A DNA stretch of 5,942 nt, taken from NCBI GenBank assembly GCA_964615765.1, contig CAZTQN010000071.1, forward strand, positions 1 to 5,942. Direction: 5' to 3'. The DNA is from CAZTQN01 sp964615765 (lineage in GTDB: Bacteria > Planctomycetota > Phycisphaerae > Phycisphaerales > UBA1924). This document shows positions 1-5,579 of this stretch, piece by piece. The translations under genes were made by a program, and so were the position numbers. Each line of letters starts with the position of its first letter. Position 1 is the first letter of the stretch. The notes under the pieces are model-generated. The model did no database searches, was not told the DNA's origin, and saw nothing but the letters and a program-made list of their open reading frames with translations.

Positions 1-1
1 C

Positions 2-544
2 GCGCCAGGTGCCCTCGGCCCCGCCGACGCGCTTGGTGCCGATCGCCCAGTGGTCGATCCCGCACTTGCGGTCGTCGCAGGCGTTGACGAGGAAGTAGGA
101 GTCGTCCTTGTACAGCACCAGCCCGGCCGTCTCCGGGTCGTAGTCGCAGGTGTCGCCGACGGGCGATTCCTTGATGGAAAGGTCGATGTGGTAGAACAGG
201 CGCACGTCGCGCGGCTTGCCGCGCCGGTCGCGCACGACGATCCGGCGGAAGTACACCGGCTCGTGGAAGTCCACGAAATCGCTGCAGTGCAGTTCCAGCC
301 CGAGTTTCTCGTTGACGAGCAGGACGTCGGTGCTCAGCGTGTCCTGGCGATACTTGAGCGTGCGCTGCCAGGAGTCGAAATCGATCCACGCGAAATCGCC
401 GTCGGCCCAGACGCCGAACCGCTGCACGTGCCCGGAGGTGTGATTGAATCGGCCGACGTGGGGGTAGTAGACGTCGCGGACGCGGTACAGCTCGTCGAAG
501 TTGATCAGCAGATCGCCGTTACCGATCGGGATATCACGGGGCAT
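2..544 (-). CDS. GH15 glucoamylase-like glycoside hydrolase, N-terminal part (cut by left window edge)
   Basis: Translating the minus strand from the ATG at 544 gives 181 residues with no stop before the window edge. The protein begins MPRDIPIGNGDLLINFD, followed by YRVRDVYYPHVGRFNHTSGH at about residues 20-39 and a Trp/Asp-rich stretch (FGVWADGDFAW). This is the start typical of bacterial and archaeal GH15 glucoamylase/glucodextranase-like proteins, whose N-terminal region is a beta-sandwich preceding an (alpha/alpha)6 catalytic barrel. Family members hydrolyse alpha-1,4- or related glucosidic bonds from chain ends. The catalytic glutamates lie in the missing part, so activity cannot be judged. 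There is no signal peptide: the start is polar, so a cytoplasmic enzyme acting on internal glucans or trehalose-like sugars is the inference. A Shine-Dalgarno-like AAGGAAGGA at 555-563 lies 10 bases before the ATG and supports this start. The gene is alone downstream of a 297-base gap after fliN. Family is fairly sure, substrate unknown. Confidence 0.85.
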   Translation of the reverse strand, partial: MPRDIPIGNGDLLINFDELYRVRDVYYPHVGRFNHTSGHVQRFGVWADGDFAWIDFDSWQRTLKYRQDTLSTDVLLVNEKLGLELHCSDFVDFHEPVYFRRIVVRDRRGKPRDVRLFYHIDLSIKESPVGDTCDYDPETAGLVLYKDDSYFLVNACDDRKCGIDHWAIGTKRVGGAEGTWR

Positions 545-841
545 CGATGCCGGATCCTTCCTTGTCGTGCGCCCCGGTGGGTGGGGGATGGGGTTGGGGG
601 CGTCCCTGAGCGGCTCGGGAGAGCGCCGCCCACGGACTGCGATGCCGCAGGCCGCTCCGCGAGTTCGGCAAACCCGGACCCGGAGATCCACAGTAGTCGG
701 GATCCGACGGCCCGACCCTTCACGGACCGGGCCGGCACCCGGGCATCATCGGCTGTTCACACCCCGGACCCGACCCGCACCGACCGGCGCGGGGTCAAGT
801 TCGTCGCTCGGCGTTGATCGCCCGAGGGACCGGCCGGAGCG
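545..841. other. Intergenic gap between fliN and the GH15-like gene
   Basis: This 297-base stretch should hold the end of the fliN transcript and the promoter of the GH15-like gene. Apart from the ribosome binding site at 555-563 I see no convincing element. On the minus strand there is a TTGACC hexamer near 794-799, but nothing like a TATAAT box follows it. A short CCGGG/CCCGG inverted repeat sits near 727-742. No hairpin followed by a T run is present, so no intrinsic terminator for fliN is recognisable. Reading frames crossing the gap are antisense or out-of-frame by-products of GC-rich DNA. Confidence 0.5.
555..563 (-). promoter_or_regulatory. Ribosome binding site of the GH15-like gene
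   Basis: On the minus strand AAGGAAGGA precedes the ATG at 544 with a 10-base spacer. It is one of the clearest purine-rich sites in the window and fixes the start that gives the conserved MPRDIP opening. Confidence 0.6.
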
Positions 842-1213
842 TCACTGCCCGGCGAGCATCTGCTCGGCGAGCGCCTCGGCGGACAGATCCCCGCCCCCCC
901 CACCGCCGGCAGCACCCGCACCGCCACCACCCCCGCCGCCCGCGCCCGCCGCCCCGAGTGCCCGCACCCGCTCCTGAATGTCCCCGATGTACGTGATCCG
1001 CAGGCCGAAGTTTTCGCCGACCTTCACGGCGACCCCCGTCCCCACCGGCTTGTTGTTCGCCAGCAGTTCCAACTCTTCCTCGGACGACTTGGGCAACTCG
1101 ATGATCGCCCCCGGCACCAGGGCCATCACGTCGGACATCCGCATCTGCCGCTCACCCAGCAACACCAGGATCGGCACTTCCAACGCGAGGATGGACCGCA
1201 GATCGGACGCCAT
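842..1213 (-). CDS. fliN: FliN-family flagellar motor switch (SpoA-domain) protein with Gly-rich tail
   Basis: The product is 123 residues. Residues about 7-83 form one SpoA (FliM/FliN C-terminal) domain: LALEVPILVLLGERQMRMSDVMALVPGA is the family's paired-strand opening with the 'V-P-hydrophobic, G-x-x-x-M-x-x-x-D-V-hydrophobic-x-hydrophobic-x-P-G' pattern. It ends with GTGVAVKVGENFGLRITYI, matching the FliN 'G-x-hydrophobic-V-hydrophobic-V-x-E-x-x-G-V/L-R-I-T' signature. In flagellated bacteria FliN joins FliM and FliG in the cytoplasmic C-ring, which sets rotation direction and docks export. Residues 88-108 are nearly all Gly/Ala, and residues 109-123 form a short helix-like tail (DLSAEALAEQMLAGQ). 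Classical FliN carries extra sequence N-terminal of the SpoA domain, so this C-terminal extension is unusual. The ATG at 1213 gives a start right at the domain; no Shine-Dalgarno site is seen before it. No other flagellar gene is visible, so a non-flagellar SpoA role cannot be excluded. Confidence 0.85.
   Translation of the reverse strand: MASDLRSILALEVPILVLLGERQMRMSDVMALVPGAIIELPKSSEEELELLANNKPVGTGVAVKVGENFGLRITYIGDIQERVRALGAAGAGGGGGGGAGAAGGGGGGDLSAEALAEQMLAGQ
885..952 (-). repeat. G-rich low-complexity tract encoding the FliN Gly/Ala tail, with an eight-G run
   Basis: On the coding (minus) strand this part of fliN is an almost pure run of GGN and GCN codons. It includes an uninterrupted run of eight Gs at 894-901 and several GGG clusters (for example GGGCGCGGGCGGCGGGGG). 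The run lies 16 codons or so before the end of the gene's unique C-terminal tail, so a one-base slip would replace only that tail. The clusters could also fold as a G-quadruplex in DNA or mRNA. Sequence content is directly seen; slippage and folding are inference. Confidence 0.7.
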
Positions 1214-1295
1214 ACGGACAGAGTATCGGCTCGGTCTGGGGTCGGGCCGCAGTTGGGGCGGGGGCCGACGCGACGGGGCCGGACGGCAAACACCT

Positions 1296-3287
1296 CTAGA
1301 CCGTCGTCTCACCCTTATTCGTCCCGGGCGGCACATCCGCCGGGGGCTTGCCATTCGCTGGCTCCGCCGCGGTCTCCGGCAGCACGCGCGGCGTGCTGTG
1401 CGTCGCCGCCGGCGCGTCCATCTTCCACGTCCGCCGGATCGCCGTCAGCACGCTGGTGATCGTGCCGCGGTCGACGGCGCGCTGTTCGAGCACGTGCCGC
1501 GCCATGGCGACGCCGGTCTCGCCCTCTTCGAAGACGACATGGGCCGCGCCGGCCGCCGTCAGGGCTTCGCCGCTGGCGAGGTAGCGTGTGCGGACGATGA
1601 CGTACACGTTTGGGTTGGCCTCGCGGGCGCTAAGCACCATGCCCGTGAGCCCCTCGATGCCCGGGACGGTGACGACGAGGTACAGCGCCCGCCCGATGCC
1701 GGCCTGTTCGAGGATCGGGCCGAGGGTGGCGTCGCCGTAGAGGGCCGCGCGGCCGCTCTCGCTCAGGCGACGAACCGTCTCGACGTTGGTGTCGACGATG
1801 ACGGTGTCCATCTTGGCGTCGCGCAGCATGGCGTCGACGACGCGTCCGACGGGCCCGTAGCCGACGATGATCGCCAGCGGGCGCTCGAGCGTTTTGGTCT
1901 GTTCCTGGCACTGCGCGTTGAGCGCGCGGACGCGCCGCTCGTGCCGTGCGCTGAGCAGCGACCACAGCCACGGCACGCCGCGTAGCTCGCGCTCGACATG
2001 GTCCAGCGAGCGGAACAGCAGCGGGTTGATGGTGATGGAGATCATCGCGCACGCGACGAGGACCTGGATCCCGCGGTCGGTCAGCAGGCCGTACTTCAAC
2101 GCCGCCTGCCCGACGATGAACGAGAACTCCCCGATCTGCGCCAGGCCCATCGCGACCACGAGGCCCGTGCGCACCGGGTGCCCCGCGATCGCGACGATCG
2201 CCATCGCCGCCAGCGGCTTGACGATGAGCACCACGCCCAGCCCGGCCAGCACGGCCCAGGGCTCGCGCACCAGGAACATCGGGTCCAGCAGCATCCCGAC
2301 CGAGACGAAGAACAGCACGGCGAAGGCGTGCCGCATCGGCAAGGCGTCGGCCGCCGCTTGGTGACTGACCTTCGACTGCGCCACCACCATGCCCGCCAGG
2401 AACGCGCCCAGCGCCACCGACGCGCCGGACAACACCGACGCCCCGACGGCGATCGCGACCGACATCACCAGCACCGTCAGCGTGAACAGCTCGCTCGACC
2501 GCAGTTTCGCCACCCACGTCAGCAGCATCGGGAACACGCGGGAGCCGACGACATACACCACGGCGATCATCAGGATCAGTTTGCCGATCGCGATGGCCAC
2601 GCCCAGGGCGCCCTGCCCGCCTGATGCGACGGCTTCGGTGGTCGCCGGCACCGAACCGGCGGCATCGCCGACGGCTTGCACGACCGCCGCGGCGTCGGCC
2701 CCGCCCGCCGGCGCGATCGCCGCGACCGCCCCGCTCCCGAACAGCGGGATCATCACTAGCAGCACGACCGTGAGAATGTCCTCGACGATCAGCCAGCCCA
2801 CGGCGACGTGCCCGTGCGGCGTGTGCAGCATCGACCGGTCCATCAGCGCCCGCAACAGCACCACCGTGCTCGCGACCGCCATCGCGATCCCCAGCACCAG
2901 CCCGGACACCGGCGGCCAGCCCATCGCCCAGAAGATGCCGACGCCCGCCCCCGTGGCCAGCGCGCTCTGCCCAAGCGCCCCGGGGATCGCCACCCGGCGC
3001 ACCGCCAACAGGTCGCCCAGGTGAAAGTGCAGCCCGACGCTGAACATCAGCAAAATCACGCCGATCTCGGCGAGTTGCTGGGCCAGCGCGACATCGCCCA
3101 CGAACCCCGGCGTGTGCGGGCCGATCACCACGCCCGCGAGCAGATACCCGACGATCGGGGACAGTTTCAGCCGCTGCGCGATGACGCCAAGCACCCACGC
3201 CGCGGCGAACGCGGCGGCGATCGTCGTCAGCAGCGGAAGATTCTCAACGCCGGCGGCGAGCGTGGGCACAGCGAAGCGGTCGAGCAT
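1296..3287 (-). CDS. ybaL: YbaL/Kef-type monovalent cation:proton antiporter (CPA2) with C-terminal NAD-binding TrkA-N domain
   Basis: The product is 663 residues from the ATG at 3287. Residues 1-430 are a Na+/H+-exchanger membrane domain with about a dozen hydrophobic segments. They include LSPIVGYLLAGVVIGPHTPG (about 42-61), LAEIGVILLMFSVGLHF (72-88), ASTVVLLRAL, the WLIVEDI segment with the paired acidic Glu169-Asp170, ALGAFLAGMVVAQS, LFFVSVGMLLDP and GLAQIGEFSFI. All correspond closely in order and wording to E. coli YbaL. Residues about 471-600 are a Rossmann RCK/TrkA-N domain with VGYGPVGRVV (GxGxxG at 476-481) and a following acidic VIVDTN strand end. The family exchanges K+ or Na+ for H+ across the inner membrane, gated by nucleotide or other ligands. 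Oddities are a 40-residue Ala/Gly-rich loop (about 184-226) and a Pro/Thr-rich tail after about 625. A GTG at 3293 is possible, but the GGAAAGG site is only 3 bases from it versus 9 from the ATG. Confidence 0.92.
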   Translation of the reverse strand: MLDRFAVPTLAAGVENLPLLTTIAAAFAAAWVLGVIAQRLKLSPIVGYLLAGVVIGPHTPGFVGDVALAQQLAEIGVILLMFSVGLHFHLGDLLAVRRVAIPGALGQSALATGAGVGIFWAMGWPPVSGLVLGIAMAVASTVVLLRALMDRSMLHTPHGHVAVGWLIVEDILTVVLLVMIPLFGSGAVAAIAPAGGADAAAVVQAVGDAAGSVPATTEAVASGGQGALGVAIAIGKLILMIAVVYVVGSRVFPMLLTWVAKLRSSELFTLTVLVMSVAIAVGASVLSGASVALGAFLAGMVVAQSKVSHQAAADALPMRHAFAVLFFVSVGMLLDPMFLVREPWAVLAGLGVVLIVKPLAAMAIVAIAGHPVRTGLVVAMGLAQIGEFSFIVGQAALKYGLLTDRGIQVLVACAMISITINPLLFRSLDHVERELRGVPWLWSLLSARHERRVRALNAQCQEQTKTLERPLAIIVGYGPVGRVVDAMLRDAKMDTVIVDTNVETVRRLSESGRAALYGDATLGPILEQAGIGRALYLVVTVPGIEGLTGMVLSAREANPNVYVIVRTRYLASGEALTAAGAAHVVFEEGETGVAMARHVLEQRAVDRGTITSVLTAIRRTWKMDAPAATHSTPRVLPETAAEPANGKPPADVPPGTNKGETTV

Positions 3288-3296
3288 CGGCACACA

Positions 3297-3303
3297 CCTT
3301 TCC
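3297..3303 (-). promoter_or_regulatory. Ribosome binding site deciding the antiporter start
   Basis: Minus-strand GGAAAGG ends 9 bases before the ATG at 3287 and only 3 bases before the in-frame GTG at 3293. The spacing favours the ATG as the start of the YbaL-type gene. Confidence 0.65.
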
Positions 3304-3543
3304 GGCCGTGAACACGGGCCTGAAGCGCAATCACGTCAACGGGCAAGCGCCGGGTTTGCACGCCGCACGCCGGACGACACGCCGCCGACCAAGCTGTCCG
3401 CCAGCGGCCCGCCTGTTACCGCCGCCCGCGGGCACGGGTTCGCCGGTTCCGATGATCGGGACGCACAGCGTGAACTTCGCTCAAAGTCAAACGCAGGCAG
3501 GGGCGACCGACCGACACATGCGCGCCGGCCGCCTCGCATCACC
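3304..3543. other. Intergenic region between fabF and the antiporter gene
   Basis: Minus-strand transcription leaves fabF at 3556 and enters the antiporter gene at 3287. The gap contains a perfect 10-base palindrome GCCCGCGGGC at 3424-3433. It also contains two TTGAC-type hexamers on the minus strand, TTGACT near 3486-3491 and TTGACG near 3334-3339. Neither has a good -10 box at 16-18 bases, so a promoter for the antiporter gene is likely here but not located. A 68-codon frame on the minus strand (3336-3542) is Arg/Ser/Pro-rich without any recognisable motif, and I do not call it. Confidence 0.45.
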
Positions 3544-3559
3544 GTGAAGGCCGCTTCAC
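3544..3559 (-). terminator. Short hairpin overlapping the fabF stop codon (weak terminator candidate)
   Basis: GTGAAG (3544-3549) and CTTCAC (3554-3559) are a perfect 6-bp inverted repeat around a GCCG loop. The fabF TGA (3556-3558) lies inside the stem. No T run follows on the minus strand, so it is not a canonical intrinsic terminator. It may be a transcript-end stabiliser or chance. Confidence 0.25.
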
Positions 3560-4842
3560 CCGCCGTACCGCCCGACGATCAGCGTGCAGTTGTGCCCGCC
3601 GAAGCCGAACGTGTTGTTCATGGCGAAGCGGACGTGCCGCTCGCGCGCGTGGTGCGGGACCAGGTCGATATCGAACCCGACGTCGGGGTTGTCGAGGTTG
3701 ATGGTCGGCGCGATGACGCCGTCGCGCACGGCGTGGATGCACGCGATCAGCTCGACCGCGCCGCTGGCGCCGAGGGCGTGCCCGTGCATGCTCTTGGTCG
3801 AGCTCATCATCAGCCGCCCGCCGCGCGAGGCCCGGGCGTGATCGCCGAAGACGTTGAGCACCGCCTCGACCTCGGCCTTGTCGCCCAGCCCCGTCGAGGT
3901 CCCGTGCGCGTTGACGTAGCCGATGTCCTCCGGGTTCAGCCCGGCGTCCTGCATCGCCCAGCGCATCGCCCGCTTGGCCCCGGCCCCGGCGGGGTCGGGC
4001 GCGGTGATGTGCGAGGCGTCCGAACTGTGCGCGTGCCCGACGAGTTCCGCGTAGATCGTCGCGCCCCGCTTGCGGGCGTGCTCTTCCGTCTCGAGCACGA
4101 ACATGCACCCGCCCTCGGCGAGCACGAACCCGTCGCGGTCCTTGTCGAACGGGCGGCTGGCCTTGGCCGGCTCGTCGTTCCGCGTCGACAGCGCCTTCAT
4201 TACCATGAACGCGCCGACGCACAGCGGGCTGACGGCGGCCTCGCTCCCGCCCGCGACCATCACGTCCGCGTGCCCGCGCCGCAGCGTCTCGATCGCGTCC
4301 CCGATCGCGTGCCCGCTCGAGGCGCACGCCGTCACGTGCGTTGTCGCCGGGCCCTGCAGGCCGAACATGATCGAGATGTTGCCGGTGCCGGCGTTGGCCA
4401 TCAGCCGCGGCACGGTGAACGGGCTGAGCCGGTCCGGCCCGCGGTCGCGCATGAGGTACACGCCATCCTCGATGGTCGTGATCCCGCCCACGCCCGACCC
4501 GCAGATCACCCCGCACCGCTCGCGGTCGCAGGCGTTGAAGTCGATCCCGGAATCGCGCACGGCTTCGACGCTGGCGGCGAGCCCGAGCAGCGCGAAGCGG
4601 TCCAGCCGCTTGGCCTCGCGCACGTCGATCCAGTCGCCGGGGGTCCACTTCTGAACCTGCCCGCCGATCTTGACGGCCCACTTGCCGGCGTACAGATCGA
4701 ACTGCTCGCCGGAGAGCCCGTGGATGCCGGAGCGGCCTTCGCGCATGCCGGCCCAGGTCTCCCGGGCGGTAAGCCCGAGACTGGTCACGGCCCCCATCCC
4801 GGTCACGACAATCCGGTGCTGCTTGGATGCGGGTCGGCGCAT
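3556..4842 (-). CDS. fabF: 3-oxoacyl-[acyl-carrier-protein] synthase II (KAS II)
   Basis: The product is 428 residues, slightly longer than the usual length of about 410. It is a thiolase-fold condensing enzyme joining malonyl-ACP to acyl-ACP with CO2 release in cytosolic type II fatty-acid elongation. It starts with RIVVTGMGAVTSLG (10-23). The nucleophile is Cys173 in TACASSGHAIGDA. The two catalytic histidines are His313 in NAHGTST and His355 in STKSMHGHALGASGAVE, with the conserved Lys350 just before. The gating loop near the C-terminus reads NNTFGFGGHN (409-418). All catalytic residues are present. Small departures from common FabF wording are SS after CA, a Gly where many have Pro in NAHGTSTGLGD, and His353 where Thr or Ile is common. 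The ATG at 4842 follows an AAGGGAG site (4848-4854) by 5 bases. It lies 75 bases downstream of acpP on the same strand, the classic acpP-fabF order, so both are likely co-transcribed. Confidence 0.95.
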   Translation of the reverse strand: MRRPASKQHRIVVTGMGAVTSLGLTARETWAGMREGRSGIHGLSGEQFDLYAGKWAVKIGGQVQKWTPGDWIDVREAKRLDRFALLGLAASVEAVRDSGIDFNACDRERCGVICGSGVGGITTIEDGVYLMRDRGPDRLSPFTVPRLMANAGTGNISIMFGLQGPATTHVTACASSGHAIGDAIETLRRGHADVMVAGGSEAAVSPLCVGAFMVMKALSTRNDEPAKASRPFDKDRDGFVLAEGGCMFVLETEEHARKRGATIYAELVGHAHSSDASHITAPDPAGAGAKRAMRWAMQDAGLNPEDIGYVNAHGTSTGLGDKAEVEAVLNVFGDHARASRGGRLMMSSTKSMHGHALGASGAVELIACIHAVRDGVIAPTINLDNPDVGFDIDLVPHHARERHVRFAMNNTFGFGGHNCTLIVGRYGG

Positions 4843-4847
4843 CGGCG

Positions 4848-4854
4848 CTCCCTT
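4848..4854 (-). promoter_or_regulatory. Ribosome binding site of fabF
   Basis: Minus-strand AAGGGAG stands 5 bases before the ATG at 4842, a good match and spacing. It supports the chosen fabF start over an upstream in-line extension in another frame. Confidence 0.6.
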
Positions 4855-4856
4855 GG

Positions 4857-4882
4857 GTCACACGTCGTTGGCGTCACACGTC
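4857..4882. repeat. Two direct copies of a 10-mer between acpP and fabF
   Basis: GTCACACGTC occurs at 4857-4866 and again at 4873-4882, offset by 16 bases (on the transcribed strand GACGTGTGAC). They sit between the acpP-fabF hairpin and the fabF ribosome binding site. The copies could be a repeated protein or RNA site or a small local duplication; the sequence alone does not decide. Confidence 0.6.
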
Positions 4883-4884
4883 AC

Positions 4885-4910
4885 GCCCGGCGCTCACCCG
4901 CGCGCCGGGC
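4885..4910 (-). promoter_or_regulatory. Perfect GC-rich hairpin in the acpP-fabF spacer
   Basis: GCCCGGCGC (4885-4893) and GCGCCGGGC (4902-4910) are exact reverse complements flanking an 8-base loop. This gives a 9-bp all-G/C stem starting 7 bases after the acpP stop codon. There is no T run downstream on the minus strand, so full intrinsic termination is unlikely. A partial attenuator or a 3'-end stabiliser that keeps acpP mRNA in excess of fabF is the natural reading, since cells need far more ACP than KAS II. The stem is seen; the role is inferred. Confidence 0.55.
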
Positions 4911-4917
4911 GGCGCCC

Positions 4918-5175
4918 TCAGGCGTTCCCGGCCCCGTTCACGGCCGTCTTGATGTAGTCAATCGCCTGACCCACCGTCTTGATCTTCTCCGCCTGCTCGT
5001 CCGGGATGGACGTCTCGAACACGTCCTCGAACTCCATCACGAGTTCCACGGTGTCCAGGCTGTCGGCGTTCAGATCTTCCACGAACGAGGTCGTCCGCGT
5101 GATCTGGTTCTTGTCCGCTCCCATCTTCTCGGCGACGATCTCGATCACTTTGGCTTCGATTTCTTGCTCGGTCAC
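4918..5175 (-). CDS. acpP: Acyl carrier protein
   Basis: The product is 85 residues, close to the usual 75-85, and strongly acidic. The phosphopantetheine site is Ser39 in the motif EDLNADSLDTVELVMEFE, preceded by helix 1 (IEAKVIEIVAEKMG) and followed by IPDEQAEKIKTVGQAIDYI, all standard for AcpP. The holo-protein carries growing acyl chains as thioesters among the type II fatty-acid enzymes in the cytosol, including the FabF encoded next. I choose a GTG start at 5175. It has a GGAG site (5185-5188) 9 bases upstream and yields VTEQEIEAKV, the normal N-terminus. The frame remains open for about 130 more codons upstream, but that part has no ACP similarity and would run through the likely promoter. 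The last residues (NGAGNA) are a short flexible tail. Identification is very secure; the start is likely. Confidence 0.95.
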   Translation of the reverse strand: MTEQEIEAKVIEIVAEKMGADKNQITRTTSFVEDLNADSLDTVELVMEFEDVFETSIPDEQAEKIKTVGQAIDYIKTAVNGAGNA

Positions 5176-5184
5176 GATCTGCGT

Positions 5185-5188
5185 CTCC
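5185..5188 (-). promoter_or_regulatory. Ribosome binding site supporting the GTG start of acpP
   Basis: Minus-strand GGAG precedes the GTG at 5173-5175 by 9 bases. No in-frame ATG lies nearby, so this site decides the start. Confidence 0.5.
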
Positions 5189-5247
5189 GCGAGTAGGGGC
5201 TTCCCTTGCCCACGCGTCCACTTGGTCTCGCGCGGGCGGTAAACGCA

Positions 5248-5276
5248 AAGATAGAGCCAACGTCCGCGGGGGGCAA
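5248..5276 (-). promoter_or_regulatory. Candidate sigma-70-type promoter of acpP-fabF
   Basis: On the minus strand TTGCCC (5271-5276) and TATCTT (5248-5253) are separated by 17 bases, each matching 4 of 6 consensus positions. Transcription would begin near 5241, leaving a leader of about 65 bases before the acpP GTG. This is the most A/T-rich patch in the surrounding region, which adds weight. No experimental support is available from sequence. Confidence 0.4.
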
Positions 5277-5579
5277 GCCGCTCCCGATTCCACGCCGTAC
5301 GCATCCTGTACGCCCCGCGACCCAGCCCGTGACCCGTGAGCAGCGGGTCCACCGCCGGGCGGATTTTGCGCTCACCCCCCGCGTTCTGCCCCGCCGCACG
5401 CCGCAGAATCGATCGCTCCGCGCCACTTTGCCAACTCGACTCCACTCGCCCCCTCCTCGGGCCGATGGTCTTCGGACTCTGCCCCCATTCCTTGGGAACA
5501 GATGTGCCCGCTGCGCGCGTGCGTGTCGGGCGTCTGAATCCGCGGCCCGAAGCGCCTTCACCCGCCACTCCGCCCGCCC
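5277..5579. other. Remaining divergent intergenic region between acpP and the right-edge gene
   Basis: This stretch separates the two divergent genes. It holds two short inverted repeats, each with a 7-base loop: CGTAC/GTACG at 5296-5312 and GACCCG/CGGGTC at 5331-5349. Either could be an operator-like site or chance in GC-rich DNA. I find no clear promoter or Shine-Dalgarno site for the plus-strand gene. The minus-strand frame that runs from acpP to 5568, and the frames on the opposite strand, look like open GC-rich by-products with no recognisable domains. Confidence 0.4.

Noticed and set aside
50..817. Plus-strand open frame opposite the GH15-like gene
   Set aside because: It is antisense to a clear GH15 N-terminus, with repetitive Val/Asp/Ala composition typical of shadow frames and no ribosome binding site.
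1214..1354. N-terminal extension of fliN into the end of the antiporter gene
   Set aside because: The extra residues are Arg/Pro-rich, lack FliN similarity and overlap the antiporter's coding end. The ATG at 1213 begins just before the SpoA domain.
1630..3198. Minus-strand second-frame open reading of 522 codons within the antiporter gene
   Set aside because: It is extremely rich in Arg, Gly and Ala with no motif, and overlaps fully with the well-matched YbaL-type frame.
3336..3542. 68-codon minus-strand frame between fabF and the antiporter gene
   Set aside because: Arg/Ser/Pro-rich composition, no motif and no ribosome binding site. It most likely reflects chance openness of GC-rich DNA, though a small unknown peptide cannot be fully excluded.
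3539..4861. Minus-strand 440-codon frame overlapping fabF
   Set aside because: It is an out-of-frame shadow of fabF: Arg/Ala/Gly repeats and no catalytic motifs, while the fabF frame has them all.
3112..5196. Very long plus-strand open frame (694 codons) opposite fabF and acpP
   Set aside because: It is antisense to two securely identified genes, is dominated by Arg, Ala, Asp, His and Val as expected for a complementary frame of GC-rich coding DNA, and shows no domain motif.
5176..5568. N-terminal extension of acpP up to 5568
   Set aside because: The extension has no ACP-like sequence and crosses the candidate promoter. The GTG at 5175 with a GGAG site gives a normal-length ACP.
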